Origin: Eucalyptus grandis
Taxonomy: Eukaryota; Streptophyta; Magnoliopsida; Myrtales; Myrtaceae
DNA: 64,000 bases
Reading direction: 5' to 3'
NCBI RefSeq assembly: GCF_016545825.1
Contig: NC_052612.1
Coordinates: forward strand, 41,833,738-41,897,737
Part shown: positions 22,131-33,236 of the stretch, in pieces
How the letters are laid out: each line of letters starts with the position of its first letter
Numbering within the stretch: position 1 is the first letter of the stretch
The notes under the pieces: generated by a model
The model's database searches: none
What the model was told of the DNA's origin: nothing
Seen by the model: the letters and a program-made list of their open reading frames with translations, nothing else
Position numbers and translations under genes: made by a program

Positions 22131-23264
22131 GCTCCAGTGCATAATTTCAAGGGATGTACGTTGAAGCTGGTATCGATAGAATGAATGATCAAAACTTTGC
22201 TCCTTAGCTAAATAATCGTGGGATCTCAGCTTGGTCCAGCAGGGGCCTGCATCGAGAGGTGATTCCTAGTAAGCAGCTTCTGTGCACTTGGCTAAGATCC
22301 GTTGGTGACAGTGGCAGCCGGTCATTAGTGTCGTAATAAGTATACCGAGAGATTTTCTCTTTCACTGCGCTCGGCTAATTTCCTGAAATGGCGCACAAAG
22401 TCACCGCGCCGTCCTTTGCCTCTTCCTTAGTTTTCATCAATCCGCACAATTTCGGAATGAAAGCTTTCATCAATTTTGTGGTTAGATCAGCGGATCAATT
22501 TTGGTTGTAATTTTTTTTTTTCTGGTTAGATCAAAATTGAAGCAAGAAACAAAAAAAACTAGGCGTGTTTTTAAGTTTTAGTTCTAAAATAAAAATATTT
22601 TAAAAAATTAAAAGAAATAAAAAAGAACACAAATTTACCAAACATGCACTCGTCATTCAAAGTCCGCTTCAGATCTCGTCGGTGATGACGGAAGAATGAT
22701 TACAATACTATAGGAGTTTACTCTCTCATCTTGACATGGATATTCTGACGATATGTGCGGAAAAAGAATGAGTATTCGCTCGAAATATCTGATTGAGATC
22801 GCCCAACAATAGCGCTACTTGGAAAATGGGAAGGCATCTTCTTTCTCCCTTCCTCCTCTTTCTTGTGTCCACAACGGATGATCACGCATATTTTAGCAGA
22901 CATTTCATGATCATGTCAGGTGAAACTTCTTCTGGTAGTGACATATCAGTCAACCGAGGTTTGGCTTCTTCTTGTTTTGGGTATAAAGAAGTTACGTCCC
23001 TCTCGTTCGCTTAAATCATTCCCATCTTTCGTTCCTTAACCTATAAAGCCGTCAGCCAAAGAAGCCTATATTTTCTATGCATGATCTTCACTTTTACGTT
23101 TTGTCTGTCACCATAATCGCATTGAGCCACCACCGAAAAGTTCATCATTGGGTTAAATCAAACTCGGGGTCTTGTCGAAAGACATTTTCATACTCAACAA
23201 TAAAAAAAGGAAGAGCGTAACAAGTCCAACCGATTCAGTCCCGAGTTCTTAAACTTGGGGATTC
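22131..23264. other. 5' flank of the broken NLR gene
   Basis: No supported gene. Mixed-composition sequence that may hold the former NLR promoter. The short open frames at 22718-23014 match nothing I know. Confidence 0.4.
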
Positions 23265-23474
23265 ATGGCAGATGGAATGGTGACATTCCTGCTCCACAAG
23301 CTCTCAACGGTGATAGAAGAAGAAGAGTATTTGCTAAGAGGCAATGAATTAGAAGGGAATGGCACGTTTTTTAATCTAAGAAAGATACTGTCAAGTGGGT
23401 ACTCTGATTTGCCTCACTATTTGAAATCTTGTCTCCTATAACTAAGCATTTTTCTAGAGGAACATATAATGAGG
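23265..23474 (+). pseudogene. RPM1-like CC-NB-LRR (NLR) pseudogene, 5' part with the NB-ARC deleted
   Basis: ATG 23265 opens a typical RPM1-class coiled-coil start (MADGMVTFLLHKLSTVIEEE). After about 38 codons it jumps directly to the ARC2-region motif (KILSSGYSDLPHYLKSCLL), so about 350 residues including the P-loop, kinase-2 and GLPL motifs are missing. A stop (TAA, 23439) replaces the Tyr normally following SCLL. The frame continues LSIFLEEHIMR up to 23474, where the hAT element starts. The downstream part resumes at 28283. Known role of the family: intracellular immune receptors. This copy cannot function. Confidence 0.85.
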
Positions 23475-23678
23475 TAGGACTGTCAAAAAGGCCCAGCCAG
23501 GATCGGCCCGACCCGGTATGGCCAGTACCGACCCGACCCGACTCGTCCCAAAGTCCTCTTCAAATTGGTTAGGGTCAGGTTGGGCCGGGTCGGGCGCGGG
23601 CCCTCTCGGCACCGGTACCGTGCAGGCCTTTTGGCCCCATCTCCCTCTCTCTCTCCAGACGCCCCTACTCTCTCTATA

Positions 23679-24257
23679 CACGATTGAAAATCCCTAACCC
23701 CGTCACCCACCAACACAGCCACCGTGACCTCCGGCGTCGTCAGCGGCAGCAAGTTTGAAACGATGTGGAGGTCCCGAGCTTCAATCACCGTCACCTGCAA
23801 AGTACCACAACTTTGACAACAGTTACACCTTGGAGCGTGTGTGAACCACGTACGGCGTGTCAGAGCTCCACGCCTCCGGGAACGCGTCGTCGGCCTGGGT
23901 GCCGATTCAGACGAAGAGCTGGATGTCGATAGAGACGCCGCTCCGCTCCGCCGCGTCGCTGCCCTCGAGGTGGTACCACTGCGGGGCCAGCGGGCTATCG
24001 GGCGAGTCGCGGACCGGCACATTGGAAAGTTCGAAGCAGACGCCGCCGAGGAAGCTCTCCGACGGTGAGTCCCAGACGGAGATCTTCAGTGTGGAGCCCG
24101 CCGACTCGGGCTTGTTGTGGCCAAGCGCGAAGACCTGGTGCGACTCCAGCGAGTCGGTCGGCTTGCTAGGGCGGTGTGTCGTCGGCTTCGAGCGGACGTA
24201 GTTGGTGGTGGTGCGGACCTTGACGTACGAGCTCTCGTTTGCAGGCGACGCCTCGCA
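23679..24257 (-). pseudogene. QKY: Captured QUIRKY/MCTP fragment (C2-domain region)
   Basis: On the minus strand the frame from about 24250 reads SSYVKVRTTTNYVRSKP, then HQVFALGHNKPES, LKISVWDSPSESFLGGVCF and SPLAPQWYHLEG. This is the C2 domain of QUIRKY-type multiple-C2-domain transmembrane proteins, which tether ER and plasma membrane at plasmodesmata. The Trp codon after IQLFV is now TGA (23907-23909). Beyond it IGTQADDAFPEAWSSDTPYVVHTRSKV continues, followed by TAA and a frameshift. The start of the next C2 domain (VTVIEARDLHI) is readable in another frame before similarity ends near 23720. No start codon, other C2 domains or membrane segments are present. A 23-24-bp direct repeat (23655-23678 and 24258-24280) brackets the fragment. 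Confidence 0.85.
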
Positions 24258-24539
24258 CCAGACTCCCCTATTCTCTCTACAGTGTGGGAACACTTTGAAC
24301 AGATTCCATGAAGAAAAGGCTAAATTTTTATATTGCCGGGCTCATAATGATTGTGCTAGTGGTGAAGGGACCCGTTCGATGCATCGTCATCTAACAATTT
24401 TCATACGCAAACGTTGGCAAAAAAGTGCATCAGATCAACTCATTGGGGCTCGGTCTATGGAAATTTGACCCAAAAACTGCAACACATCAACTTATTGGGT
24501 CAGCAGTTCTTTTAGTCTATGGAAATTTGATCAAGAATC

Positions 24540-26100
24540 TAGTAGGAAAGAATTAATGATCATGTTTATTCTAATAAATGGCCTTTCAAGTTGGTAAAGC
24601 ATGAAGGATTTCGACAATTTTTTTAATAAAATCTAGCCAAACTTCATAATCCCGTCACATAACATTTTGAGGTGTAAGTGTTATGATTCATATACAAAAG
24701 AAAAAAGTAAATTGAAGAAATATTTCTCTGGGACATCTCTTGGAGTATATCATGTCTTGTCAAAATTTGAGTCACATATATCCGACTGCTCATTTTGTTG
24801 ATGTCAATTGGAAATTGCAAACGAAATTGTTAAATTTGTTAAATTTGTGTCAAACATGAGTCATTCTAGCAAGATAATAAGGAAAGTTGGGAGTTGCAAA
24901 AGAAACTATTAAATTTTTGTCAAACTAAGTCATTCTAGTAAGATAATAAGAAAAGCGATTGAAAAATGCTTGATTAATTGGGAGATTCAAAGCGTCTAGC
25001 TCAAATGACATAGGGCTTCGATATTTTGAAAGTGGTTAAACTCTCAAAACTCTTTGGTATTGAAAGGCAAGTTACTCCACACGAGATGTTGCGCTCATAT
25101 CTTGAGTTTGATTGAGAGAGTGGTTGAAAAACACAAATAATTGCATCATGAAATACGTTCAGCTGTGCATTATGTGAAATCTTCTCCTAAAATGCTAAGA
25201 TGATTCAAGGAATGTGATGAGTTAGAGAATATTGAGTCCAAGAGTCTTGTATGTTTGGATGTCAAGACTCGTTGGAACTTGACATACATGATGTTTGGAA
25301 CAGCTTTGAAATTTCAAATAGCTTTTAACTCAATGGAATTTCAAGATAGCAAATTTGTTGAAGAGCTTTTCAAGGCAAAATGGTTACCTACTAGTGAAGA
25401 TTGGAAGTATGCTCGTCAATTTATTACTTTTTTGAAGTTGTTTTTTGATGCGACTTTAAAAGTTTCAAATTCTTCTTATATCACTAGTAATGATATGACA
25501 AATGATATTTATGGAATTTATATAATGATTAGATAGATGTTGTGAGAATGATGACCAAAGTTTGTAGGAAATAGTTGAGAGAATAAAGACAAAATTCAAT
25601 AAGTATTTAGGCAATGTGAACACCATCAATCTTACTTTGTTTTTTTTTTTTTTTTTGGTAAAGGTAATAAATCAATCTTACTTTGTTTATTACTTGCATA
25701 CTTGACCCGCGATATAATGGGATTATGTAAAGTGGATAATTAATTGTGTTTACGAAAGCAAACAAGCAGAAACTTTATGAGATAAAGCACCAAAATCTCT
25801 AATGTCATTGTTTGAGCAATATTGCACTAATGCATACCCCAAAACAACTTGGGGCTAAAAAACACAAGGATGGTAAACGAATCAAAGTCTTCTATTGTTA
25901 GTGCTGATATTATAATTGCAATGTATCTTAGCCAAGCCAAACAACAACATTTGGAAGAAAAATCTAAATTGGACAAGTATTTAGAGGAAGGATGTAAATG
26001 TTATAATGCTAAGTTTGATATCTTAAGTTGGTAAAAAATAAATTCTATTAAATATCCCATCATCTCTTCTATTGCGTGAGATATTTTGACCGTTATACAC
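24540..26100 (+). pseudogene. hAT transposase relic (Ac/RICESLEEPER type)
   Basis: Dispersed but ordered matches to a zinc-finger BED/RICESLEEPER-like hAT transposase in shifting frames. Around 24860-25100 are the RNase-H-fold surroundings (KAIEKCLINWEIQSV, then LHTRCCAHILSLIERVVEKH). Then an uninterrupted stretch LDVKTRWNLTYMMFGTALKF...LPTSEDWKYARQFITFLKLFFDAT (25249-25536). The C-terminal dimerisation region SKLDKYLEEGCKCYNAKFDILSW lies at about 25960-26032 and ends in TAA. A T-tract interrupts the gene near 25640. Multiple stops and frameshifts mean no active transposase. Position and orientation fit the enclosing hAT element. Confidence 0.85.
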
Positions 26101-26880
26101 ATCTCAATTGTAGCATTAGAGACCACATTTAGCACATGAGGTTGTATGCTTGATGTGTTTCATAGCTCCTTGACCCCAATTATGGTGGAGGTTCTTATAT
26201 GTGTTTAAGATTGATTATGATCTATGCATCACTTTCATGTTTGATTGAGGAGGAATTAGAAGAACTCAAAAATTTTAGTCAAGTAAAAATATAATTATAG
26301 AATACCTTATATTTTAATGCATTAATTAATTCTCATTTTTATTGTAAAAATTTAGTATAGAGTTGCCAAAACAATTATGGAGCAAAACTCAATATCAATT
26401 TCTCTGGATGATTGATGGGGTTGATTGCTGTTGATACTCGACCTTTCATGTTTAACCCTTGCTTTTTGATGACTTTGCTGGTACGATGCTAGTTGATGAA
26501 TTTGTTTTGTTTTTTTGTAGGAACCTATGTGTAAGGCAATAATTAACCTGGTCTGACGTGACAGATTCATTTTCGTGGCCTTGGATTGACGATTTCTCAT
26601 CTATTGTTCTTGGAAGTTCTTCACATTTAGTTCTCATCACTTCACCTACCGACTACTGAGGTTCATAGGTTGTTCTTTGTGTTGCAAAACAGCTGCTTTA
26701 AATCATGACATTTCCCTGGGCAGTGGCTTTCCATCCAACTCAATAATTTACTAAGCCTGACAAGATCCTTTTGGGTTGCATTGAAGATACTTGATTCAAC
26801 AAGAAAGCTGTTGAAGACAGCTTGGCAAACACAAATTAGGTTAATGTATGAGCAACAGAGATATACTTCAAAAGCTTTAA

Positions 26881-27700
26881 GGGTGAGTTTAGTAATAATT
26901 CTATTTTTCGAGAATAATTTCTAATCAGAAATAATTATTTTTTATTTTGTTCACAGGAACAATTTCTAATCATTTTAAACCGTTTGGTAATTGTCCAAAA
27001 TTTCTAATTCTAGAATAAAATTGTGTTTAATACCATGTTCAAAATTTCTATTCCAAATCATTTTTTTTAATTTTTAAATAATTTTTTTTATTTTCTTTTA
27101 TCTCTCCTATTCTTCTTCTTCAAGTGGCTGGTGATTGGCCAGATGAGGGTCAACAAGCTCATCGGAGTGTCGCCGACCCTCGACGAGGCCGAGCCTCACC
27201 GATGGCCGCCCGAGCCTCGCCGGGCCGGTGACCGCCCAAGCCATCGCGAAGCCGGAGCCTGGGTGGGGCCCGCTTGGCCATCGGCGAGGCTCGGCCTCGC
27301 CGGATCACAAGGCTTGCCCACCTCGGCCAAGGTTGTTGGTGGAACTCGGGCTTGTTTCGCCCTAGCTCGGTGAACCTTCTACGAGCTCGCCAAACGGGTT
27401 GCCGGAGACCGGCGATAGTGGGCGGCGGACGGTAATTGCGGCGGTGGCGGTAGATGAAGAAGAAGAAGAGAAAATGGAAGAAGAAAAATAAAATGGCTTA
27501 ATTCTTAGATTTGTTCTAGGGAATAAGAATCAATTTTTTTTTAAATTCTTGATTCTATTCCAAATCTATTTCTAGGAACAAAAAAATAGAAATTTATTCT
27601 TGGGAACAAAAATTTTACTAAACACGATTTTGTTCCAAAACTACTCTTAGAAACAAAAAATCATAATCGGGCACTATTGGGATGGTTACCAAATAGGCCC
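26881..27700 (+). mobile_element. Harbinger-like foldback element nested in the hAT element
   Basis: Ends GGGTGAGTTTAGTAA and TTACCAAATAGGCCC are imperfect inverted repeats flanked by TAA on both sides (26878-26880 and 27701-27703). AT-rich arms carry 'aacaatttctaat' / 'ttgttccaaaacta' modules. The GC-rich core (27130-27450) resembles those of other foldback elements here. The 80-codon frame at 27131 is a core artefact. The truncated element at 1-288 belongs to the same family. Confidence 0.82.
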
Positions 27701-28282
27701 TAAGACTACATGCTTTACTTGACTTTTGATCTTTGCAATGACATGTATCTTCATTATGGTCGTGCTTTTGATTCGTGTGACTTAAGCCTATCCTATTTCT
27801 AGTTTTGTCAGTTGAGTTATAGTATTTGCATCCTGCTACATTGTAGAAAATGTGACAGTGTAAATGCGTAGCTTAAACTCTTTACTAATTGACTTGTGAT
27901 TGAGCTCTTGTGAGGTTCTATAGACTAAGATAACAGTGCTTATAATGCCTGCATTTCTGATGCACTCAAGAGGTAATGATGACAGACCGCTATCGATATA
28001 TTATAAAGTGTCTTCGTCGAGTTTTGGTTTGATAACTGTTTTTTCAGTTTTTGAATTTTGACTGTGATAATTTGTTTTCACTTGGCATCACAACTAGCTA
28101 GCTAATGCATAGGAAAAGTAACTTCGCCCTACAAAAAAAAAAAAAAAAAAAAAAAACTGAAAACCTGACCTAGGTTTCTTGCTTTAGGTCTTATGCGTTT
28201 AGGGTCGGGTCAAGTCGGAGCATGTGGCCCTTACACTTTGGGTCCGGCCGGACCCGACCCATTGACACCCCCTATAATTAGG

Positions 28283-29600
28283 TGCATGAGGCTCATCCGT
28301 CTATAAGTATCTGAAGGGTCCGTGGAAGGGCAAAATAGCAAGACATTGGAAGTAGTTACAGAGAAGTACCTCCTAGAGCTTCATGATAGAAGCTTGATCC
28401 TAGTTGCGAGAACAAACCACCGACGGGAGGATCCACGCTTATCGTGTGTGTACATGACATCTTGAGGGAGATACTATTGACAAGGTCGGAGGAAAATTTC
28501 GCAACAATAGCCAATCCAACGATCACAAAGTCTTCCAGATAGGCCCGGCGAGTTGCCATCCGTTGAAGCTCTACCAATGCACAATGGCGCAAGATCAATG
28601 CCGTTCGTCTTCCCTCTCCACTTGTGTTCGGATTGCCAAATGTACTTTCAAACTCCTTGGTATTAGCCCCTGGGTAAATGGGCTTAAGCTGCTCGAGGTG
28701 TTAGACCTAAGGGATGCTCCTTTAGATTCATTTCCCAAGGAGATTATCATATCATACCATTTGAAGCATTTAAGATTGAGACGTACACAGATAAGGAAGT
28801 TTTAAAGTTCAATAGGAAACCTACAAAAGCCGAAGACTTTGGACCTGAAGGAAACCTTGGCGTCCGAGTTGCCCACTTCCGTCCTTAAGCTACGACGCCT
28901 TCGATATCTCTTGCTCTACCGGTATGAGTGGGGGCTGGACTTGTACTATCGCAAGCACGGCTTCAAATCAAATGCGGGAATTAGAGGCCTTGCGTCACTA
29001 TACAAGCTGTGCTGCGTCAATGCGGACTGAGATAATGGAATGCTCAGGAAAGTTGGATCGCTGAGCCAGCTAACGAAGTTTAAAGTTTGAAACTTGAGGA
29101 AGGAAGATGGGAAAGCCTTGCGCTCCTCCATCCAGAATTTGAACAAATTCCACGCGTTGTCTCTCCGTTCTGTCCGACCGGACGAGGTCATCGACATTGA
29201 ACACTCAACTCCACCGCGTTTCTTGCAACATGTGTAGTTGGAAGGGCGCCTGGAGAGAATGCCCTCTTGATCTCTTCCCTCCATAGCATGGTGGGATTGT
29301 ATTACGCCATAGCCGGCTCCACCGCACCCATTTTTAGCTAACTTAAGAGGGTTTCGTGGGCTTAATGGGTCTTCGTTGATTTCGTGTGGACATGGATCAA
29401 GCTGAAGAAAATGGGAGACGGTGAAAAGCTAAGGTCCAATTCCAGCTTAAGAAGTCGAAATTCGATTTTCTTTCTCTGATCTTGTTAAGCATTCGTCCAC
29501 AAGCCCAACACTCGCTGCTCAAGATCGGTTCGATGGCCCTTTCCCTCTCATTCAAATGTAATCCCCCGCTGGTCTGTTTACTGCCGTCCCGGGCCATCTA
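28283..29600 (+). pseudogene. RPM1-like NLR pseudogene, 3' part (ARC2 end and LRRs)
   Basis: Continues the NLR after the hAT insertion. MRLIRL is at 28285, then a decayed winged-helix region (KTLEVVTEKYLLELHDRSL, then HDILREI) with frameshifts. The leucine-rich repeats follow: LLEVLDLRDAPLDSFPKEI (about 28690-28745), SSIGNLQ, LDLKETLASELPTSVLKLRR (28842-28900), IRGLASLYKLC, LSLRSVRPDEVIDIEHS. In-frame stops occur at 28803, 29028 and 29086, with another just after the LQHV codons (about 29236) and a frameshift near 29268. Beyond 29300 similarity fades. The gene is dead. The number and spread of lesions suggest long decay. Confidence 0.85.
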
Positions 29601-30654
29601 GCTTGTCAAGCTCGGGTAATGTAATGAGAATACAATTTGAAGAACTTTCAAATTCTCTAATTATAATCGTTCATTCCTATTGTAAATTATTTTAGAAAAT
29701 AACAACTATCTCAAGCACATGTTGATTTCTCTTTACTGTTGTATCTAGACATGAAAGTGCAAGTCAAGTATTTTATGATGAATATAAATCTTCAAGAAAA
29801 ATTAACTGCTGCATTGATTTCGTCTCACTGTGCAATTTCATTAGTTTTGTAAAATTGAGAATTCAATGCAAATTTGAAGTTTCTTTCACTTTTTTAAATT
29901 TCGGCTTAGGAATTCACTTTTATTCGTTCATATGCATTTCATATTTTGTTGAACACCCTCTCTTTCTTTTTTCTTTTTTTCTAAAAACATTCATCTAAAT
30001 TTACAAAAGCTTCTCACAACTCTTGCAAAATCATGGACAGGAAAGTTGAAAGTGCTTTTTGTAAAGGGCACTTTTTCTCACTCTAGAAAACTAGCAACTT
30101 ATAAAAAAAAGTTGTAACATGGGTGTGATGTCAATTGTTGTTATATTGTCCATATTTATTTATTTTTCTGTTTCACTCTACAAAATTAATTGATATTGCT
30201 CATCTTGCCATCCGACAAGCCGTTGCTTGCCTAGAGATATTAATCAGGACAGACAAGGCCCACTTTTTTTTTTTTCCCCAAAAGTCAACACCCAAAATCT
30301 GATTGCCACGTCACATTTGTCCATTTCTTCTAAAGCAACCCAACATTAATCAGGTTGTTGTGGGGTGCTTTGGGAACGAAGGGAAGTAATTATTTTTTGA
30401 GAATTGTTTAAAGAGTTGGCCTTGCTCCTTGAACCAACCATTGCCAAATAAAGTATGGATAGACACTTGCAAAGCATATTATATTATTTCTCATCATTTT
30501 CAATATCCACTCATGAACATGATTAGGCATGCAACTTCGTATAGTTAATTAGGTACTTTGCAAAATGATTTTGGTGGTTGAGTGTAGGACTTGAATTTCT
30601 TTTAAAGATATCTGATCAAAGGAGAGTGGTCCACTGATACATTATATTGATGTC
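29601..30654. other. Intergenic, no gene seen
   Basis: AT-rich sequence with T-tracts (30266-30280). No long frame or recognisable repeat. Confidence 0.5.
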
Positions 30655-31990
30655 TTTTTTTCCTAATGGGCACGCTAAAGGACACGTTAGCAAGGGACAA
30701 AAATCAGTATTTTCCGCTCGCGCGAATGGTCTCTGATCTTTTGTTCGGTGATCAATATCAACTCACAACTTTTTTTTATTCGATATAATCTCTAAATTGT
30801 TGGCTTGATATGGTCTTTTTGTTAAATGAAAACTAATAGTGTCCGCTAATGTGGAGGTTAACGCGATTAATTTGTCATCAAAGGTCCAGAGTTGGTGTTT
30901 GAGCGGACCAATCAGCTGGTCTAGAAAGTTCGAGGTCAACCTTCCTCTTTTGTTTTTTGTAATTTTTGAACACCCCAATATTTATTTTTATTAAGTGAAT
31001 CAAACGCTTCCTACTCACCACCCCCATCTGCCATGGCTAGTCTCAGAGAACATCGCCATCAATACTCGATAGCTGTTGCCACCGCCATCACCAAACTTTA
31101 GAGATAAGTACAACATAAGTATTATAACTTTATACGACATTCACCAGAGTGTCATAAACTTTTTTCCGGTTACTTAAGAATGATAACTTCTAAAAAATGC
31201 TAATTTGTGTGTCATAACTTTGAGTTGATGTTCACTCAAGTGTCAAAATTTGACTTGGTATGGCATTTGCAGTGAACTTTTTTAAAAATTATGATATTCA
31301 AATGAGTGTTGTACATAATACATAAGTTATAGTACTCAAGTGATTGAAAATATTTTTATAATACTTAGGCTTTGTTTATTTTGTAGAAAATATCACATAT
31401 CTAAAAAATCTTTTCTTGAAATTCATTTTTAGGAAAATAACAATATTTTGTGTTCAGCCAAAATTTAAAAATAAACTAGAAAATATTTTTCATCATTCAA
31501 TTTCTGATTTGATTTTCAAGGAAAAGTTACCAAAAAATCAAAATTTTAAATATTTTATTTAAAATCAAATTCTTATTTTTTAATTTTCTTTTTTTCTTTT
31601 TCTTTTCCTTCCTCCTTCTTCCTCCTCCTTCCTCTATTGGCCTCTTACCTTAGCAATGGTCGACAGCCTGACAACCAGCCAAGATGCGGGTTAGCAAGCT
31701 CGAGGCTCGATTGATCCACCTAAGCTTGAGCTCCGTCGAGGCCACAAGCTTTGGCTCGCTAAATCTAAACGAGCTTGAAGAAAAGGAAAAGAGAAAAAAA
31801 AATTAAGAACTCTATTTAAAACAAAAGGAAAGCTTAAAATAAAATAAATATGTGTTTGGTGAAAAATTGATTAAATGAAAGAAAGTATGGAAAACTTTTC
31901 CGCCTTTTGAAAAGTGAAAAATATTTTTCTCATTTTTTAATATATTTTTTCATTAGTAGAATATATTTTTCGTGATTAATTTATTTTTCG
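30655..31990. repeat. Dispersed repeat, copy B (uninterrupted), with foldback-like core
   Basis: Collinear with 530-969 joined to 4797-5760. The join point is 'gagataagtacaacataagtatt' near 31096. The second half contains an AT-rich arm, a short GC-rich core (31630-31770: 'ctcgaggctcgattgatcc') and an opposing arm. This copy shows the structure before the 3.8-kb interruption of copy A. Confidence 0.78.
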
Positions 31991-33011
31991 TGAAATGCAT
32001 ATTAGAAAATCCAAAAATGCTTTTGTTTTTCTCTCAAGCAATGAAATAAGTGTGGCACAAAATTTAAGATATACGAGGTGTCCTTTTTGGCCCACCTTGA
32101 CAACCAACTCAGCCGCCGCCGCCATCATCACACCAGTTTGTCCTGTAACGAACGAAAGAAACGAGGCCACGAATTTGTGCAGTTCCATCTTGTGGTGCGA
32201 AAGAGATGGATAAGCACGGATGACGTGTCAGTTGCTTAGTGGAGCAACCCGAAACACTTCCGTCGCTGAAAGTCAGCTACACTGCAAACACGTCATGTAA
32301 CACATCTTTCAAATTGGACGGCACATTCTTCACTTCGTTCGCTAGACAAGATTGCTTACCTAATTCAAAGTGAAGTTCCTCGTTTCGACCTCATTTCCAT
32401 GGGCGGAGAAGGGAATGGGGATTATGATTATCGAGGCAAACACGGTAACGGCAAAGTCACATTTGATGATCATACGAATTCTTATACGTTACTCGTCAAG
32501 GGAAAAAAAGGATAATGATGAATATAGTGCTAAATTTTTTGATAATTTATCAATATAATTTTTATAGCCGAAATTAATTGAAAATTGTTAAAGTAATTGA
32601 TAGTCATTCTAAATAACACGACTAATGTTGATGTGAATGGTATTTATAAAATATTATAAGATTTTTTTTTCTAATGATGATATTTACAAAATATTATAAG
32701 ACTTTTTTTCTAATGTTCTTCACGAAAGGGTTGGTGAGGTGTCGGCGATCCCCATTGATCCTTTCGAGAAGATGGACAATGAAAAAAAAAATTCAAAAAG
32801 AATTTGTAAAAAAATTCGTAAAAATTATCTACATCAGCATCAGTAATATTGTGTAAAATAGCCAACGACCACTTTAGCAATTTTTGATCAAACGAAAACT
32901 TTAGAACTGAATTAATCACCTTACAATGAATTTTAAGATTTTTAAATAATAATCTTCGTAGATAGTTGATCATCTTATACTAAGTTTTAAGATTTCTAAA
33001 TAATAATGTCC
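31991..33011. other. Intergenic, no gene seen
   Basis: Short frames only. A pair of similar AT-rich blocks ('atttacaaaatattataagactttttttctaatg' near 32640-32720) forms a small direct repeat. Confidence 0.5.
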
Positions 33012-33027
33012 GTAGATACAAAAGGTT

Positions 33028-33220
33028 TTTTTTTTTTTTTTTTTTTTTGACCCGGGAACTCCCTGCGTTCTTGCGGCGGAAGAAACCCCTGGAGGGAAAG
33101 TAGAGTCACCACCACCCTTGCTCCCCAGGTAAGTCAGCACGACGCAGCTGGGATTCGAACGTTGAACCTTTTGCGAGAGGAACAAGCGCTTGAGCCAACT
33201 GCGCCGCAGCGCTGGGTGGT
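33028..33220 (-). mobile_element. tRNA-derived SINE with perfect 16-bp target duplication
   Basis: The 16-mer GTAGATACAAAAGGTT occurs at 33012-33027 and 33221-33236. Between them, on the minus strand, is a tRNA-like head with box A-like TTGGCTCAAGCGC (about 33187-33199) and box B GTTCGAATCCC (33150-33160). An unrelated body follows, ending in a poly(A) tract (plus-strand T run 33028-33048). All hallmarks of LINE-assisted retroposition are present. The perfect duplication and intact tail point to a fairly young insertion. Confidence 0.92.
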
Positions 33221-33236
33221 GTAGATACAAAAGGTT

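Larger units (their letters stand above)
23475..28274 (+). mobile_element. hAT transposon (4800 bp) inserted in the NLR gene, carrying a captured gene fragment
   Basis: Termini are TAGGACTGTCAA (left) and the complement of TAGGGGGTGTCAAT (right). The flanking 8-mers TAATGAGG (23467-23474) and TAATTAGG (28275-28282) differ at one base, an 8-bp target duplication typical of hAT. Subterminal regions are dense in GACCCGACC/GGGTCGGG repeats (23500-23600 and 28200-28262), the usual hAT transposase-binding layout. Inside, left to right: a QUIRKY/MCTP fragment (minus), a decayed hAT transposase (plus), and a Harbinger-like element. The NLR reading frame resumes just after the right target duplication, which independently confirms the boundaries. 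Confidence 0.88.
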
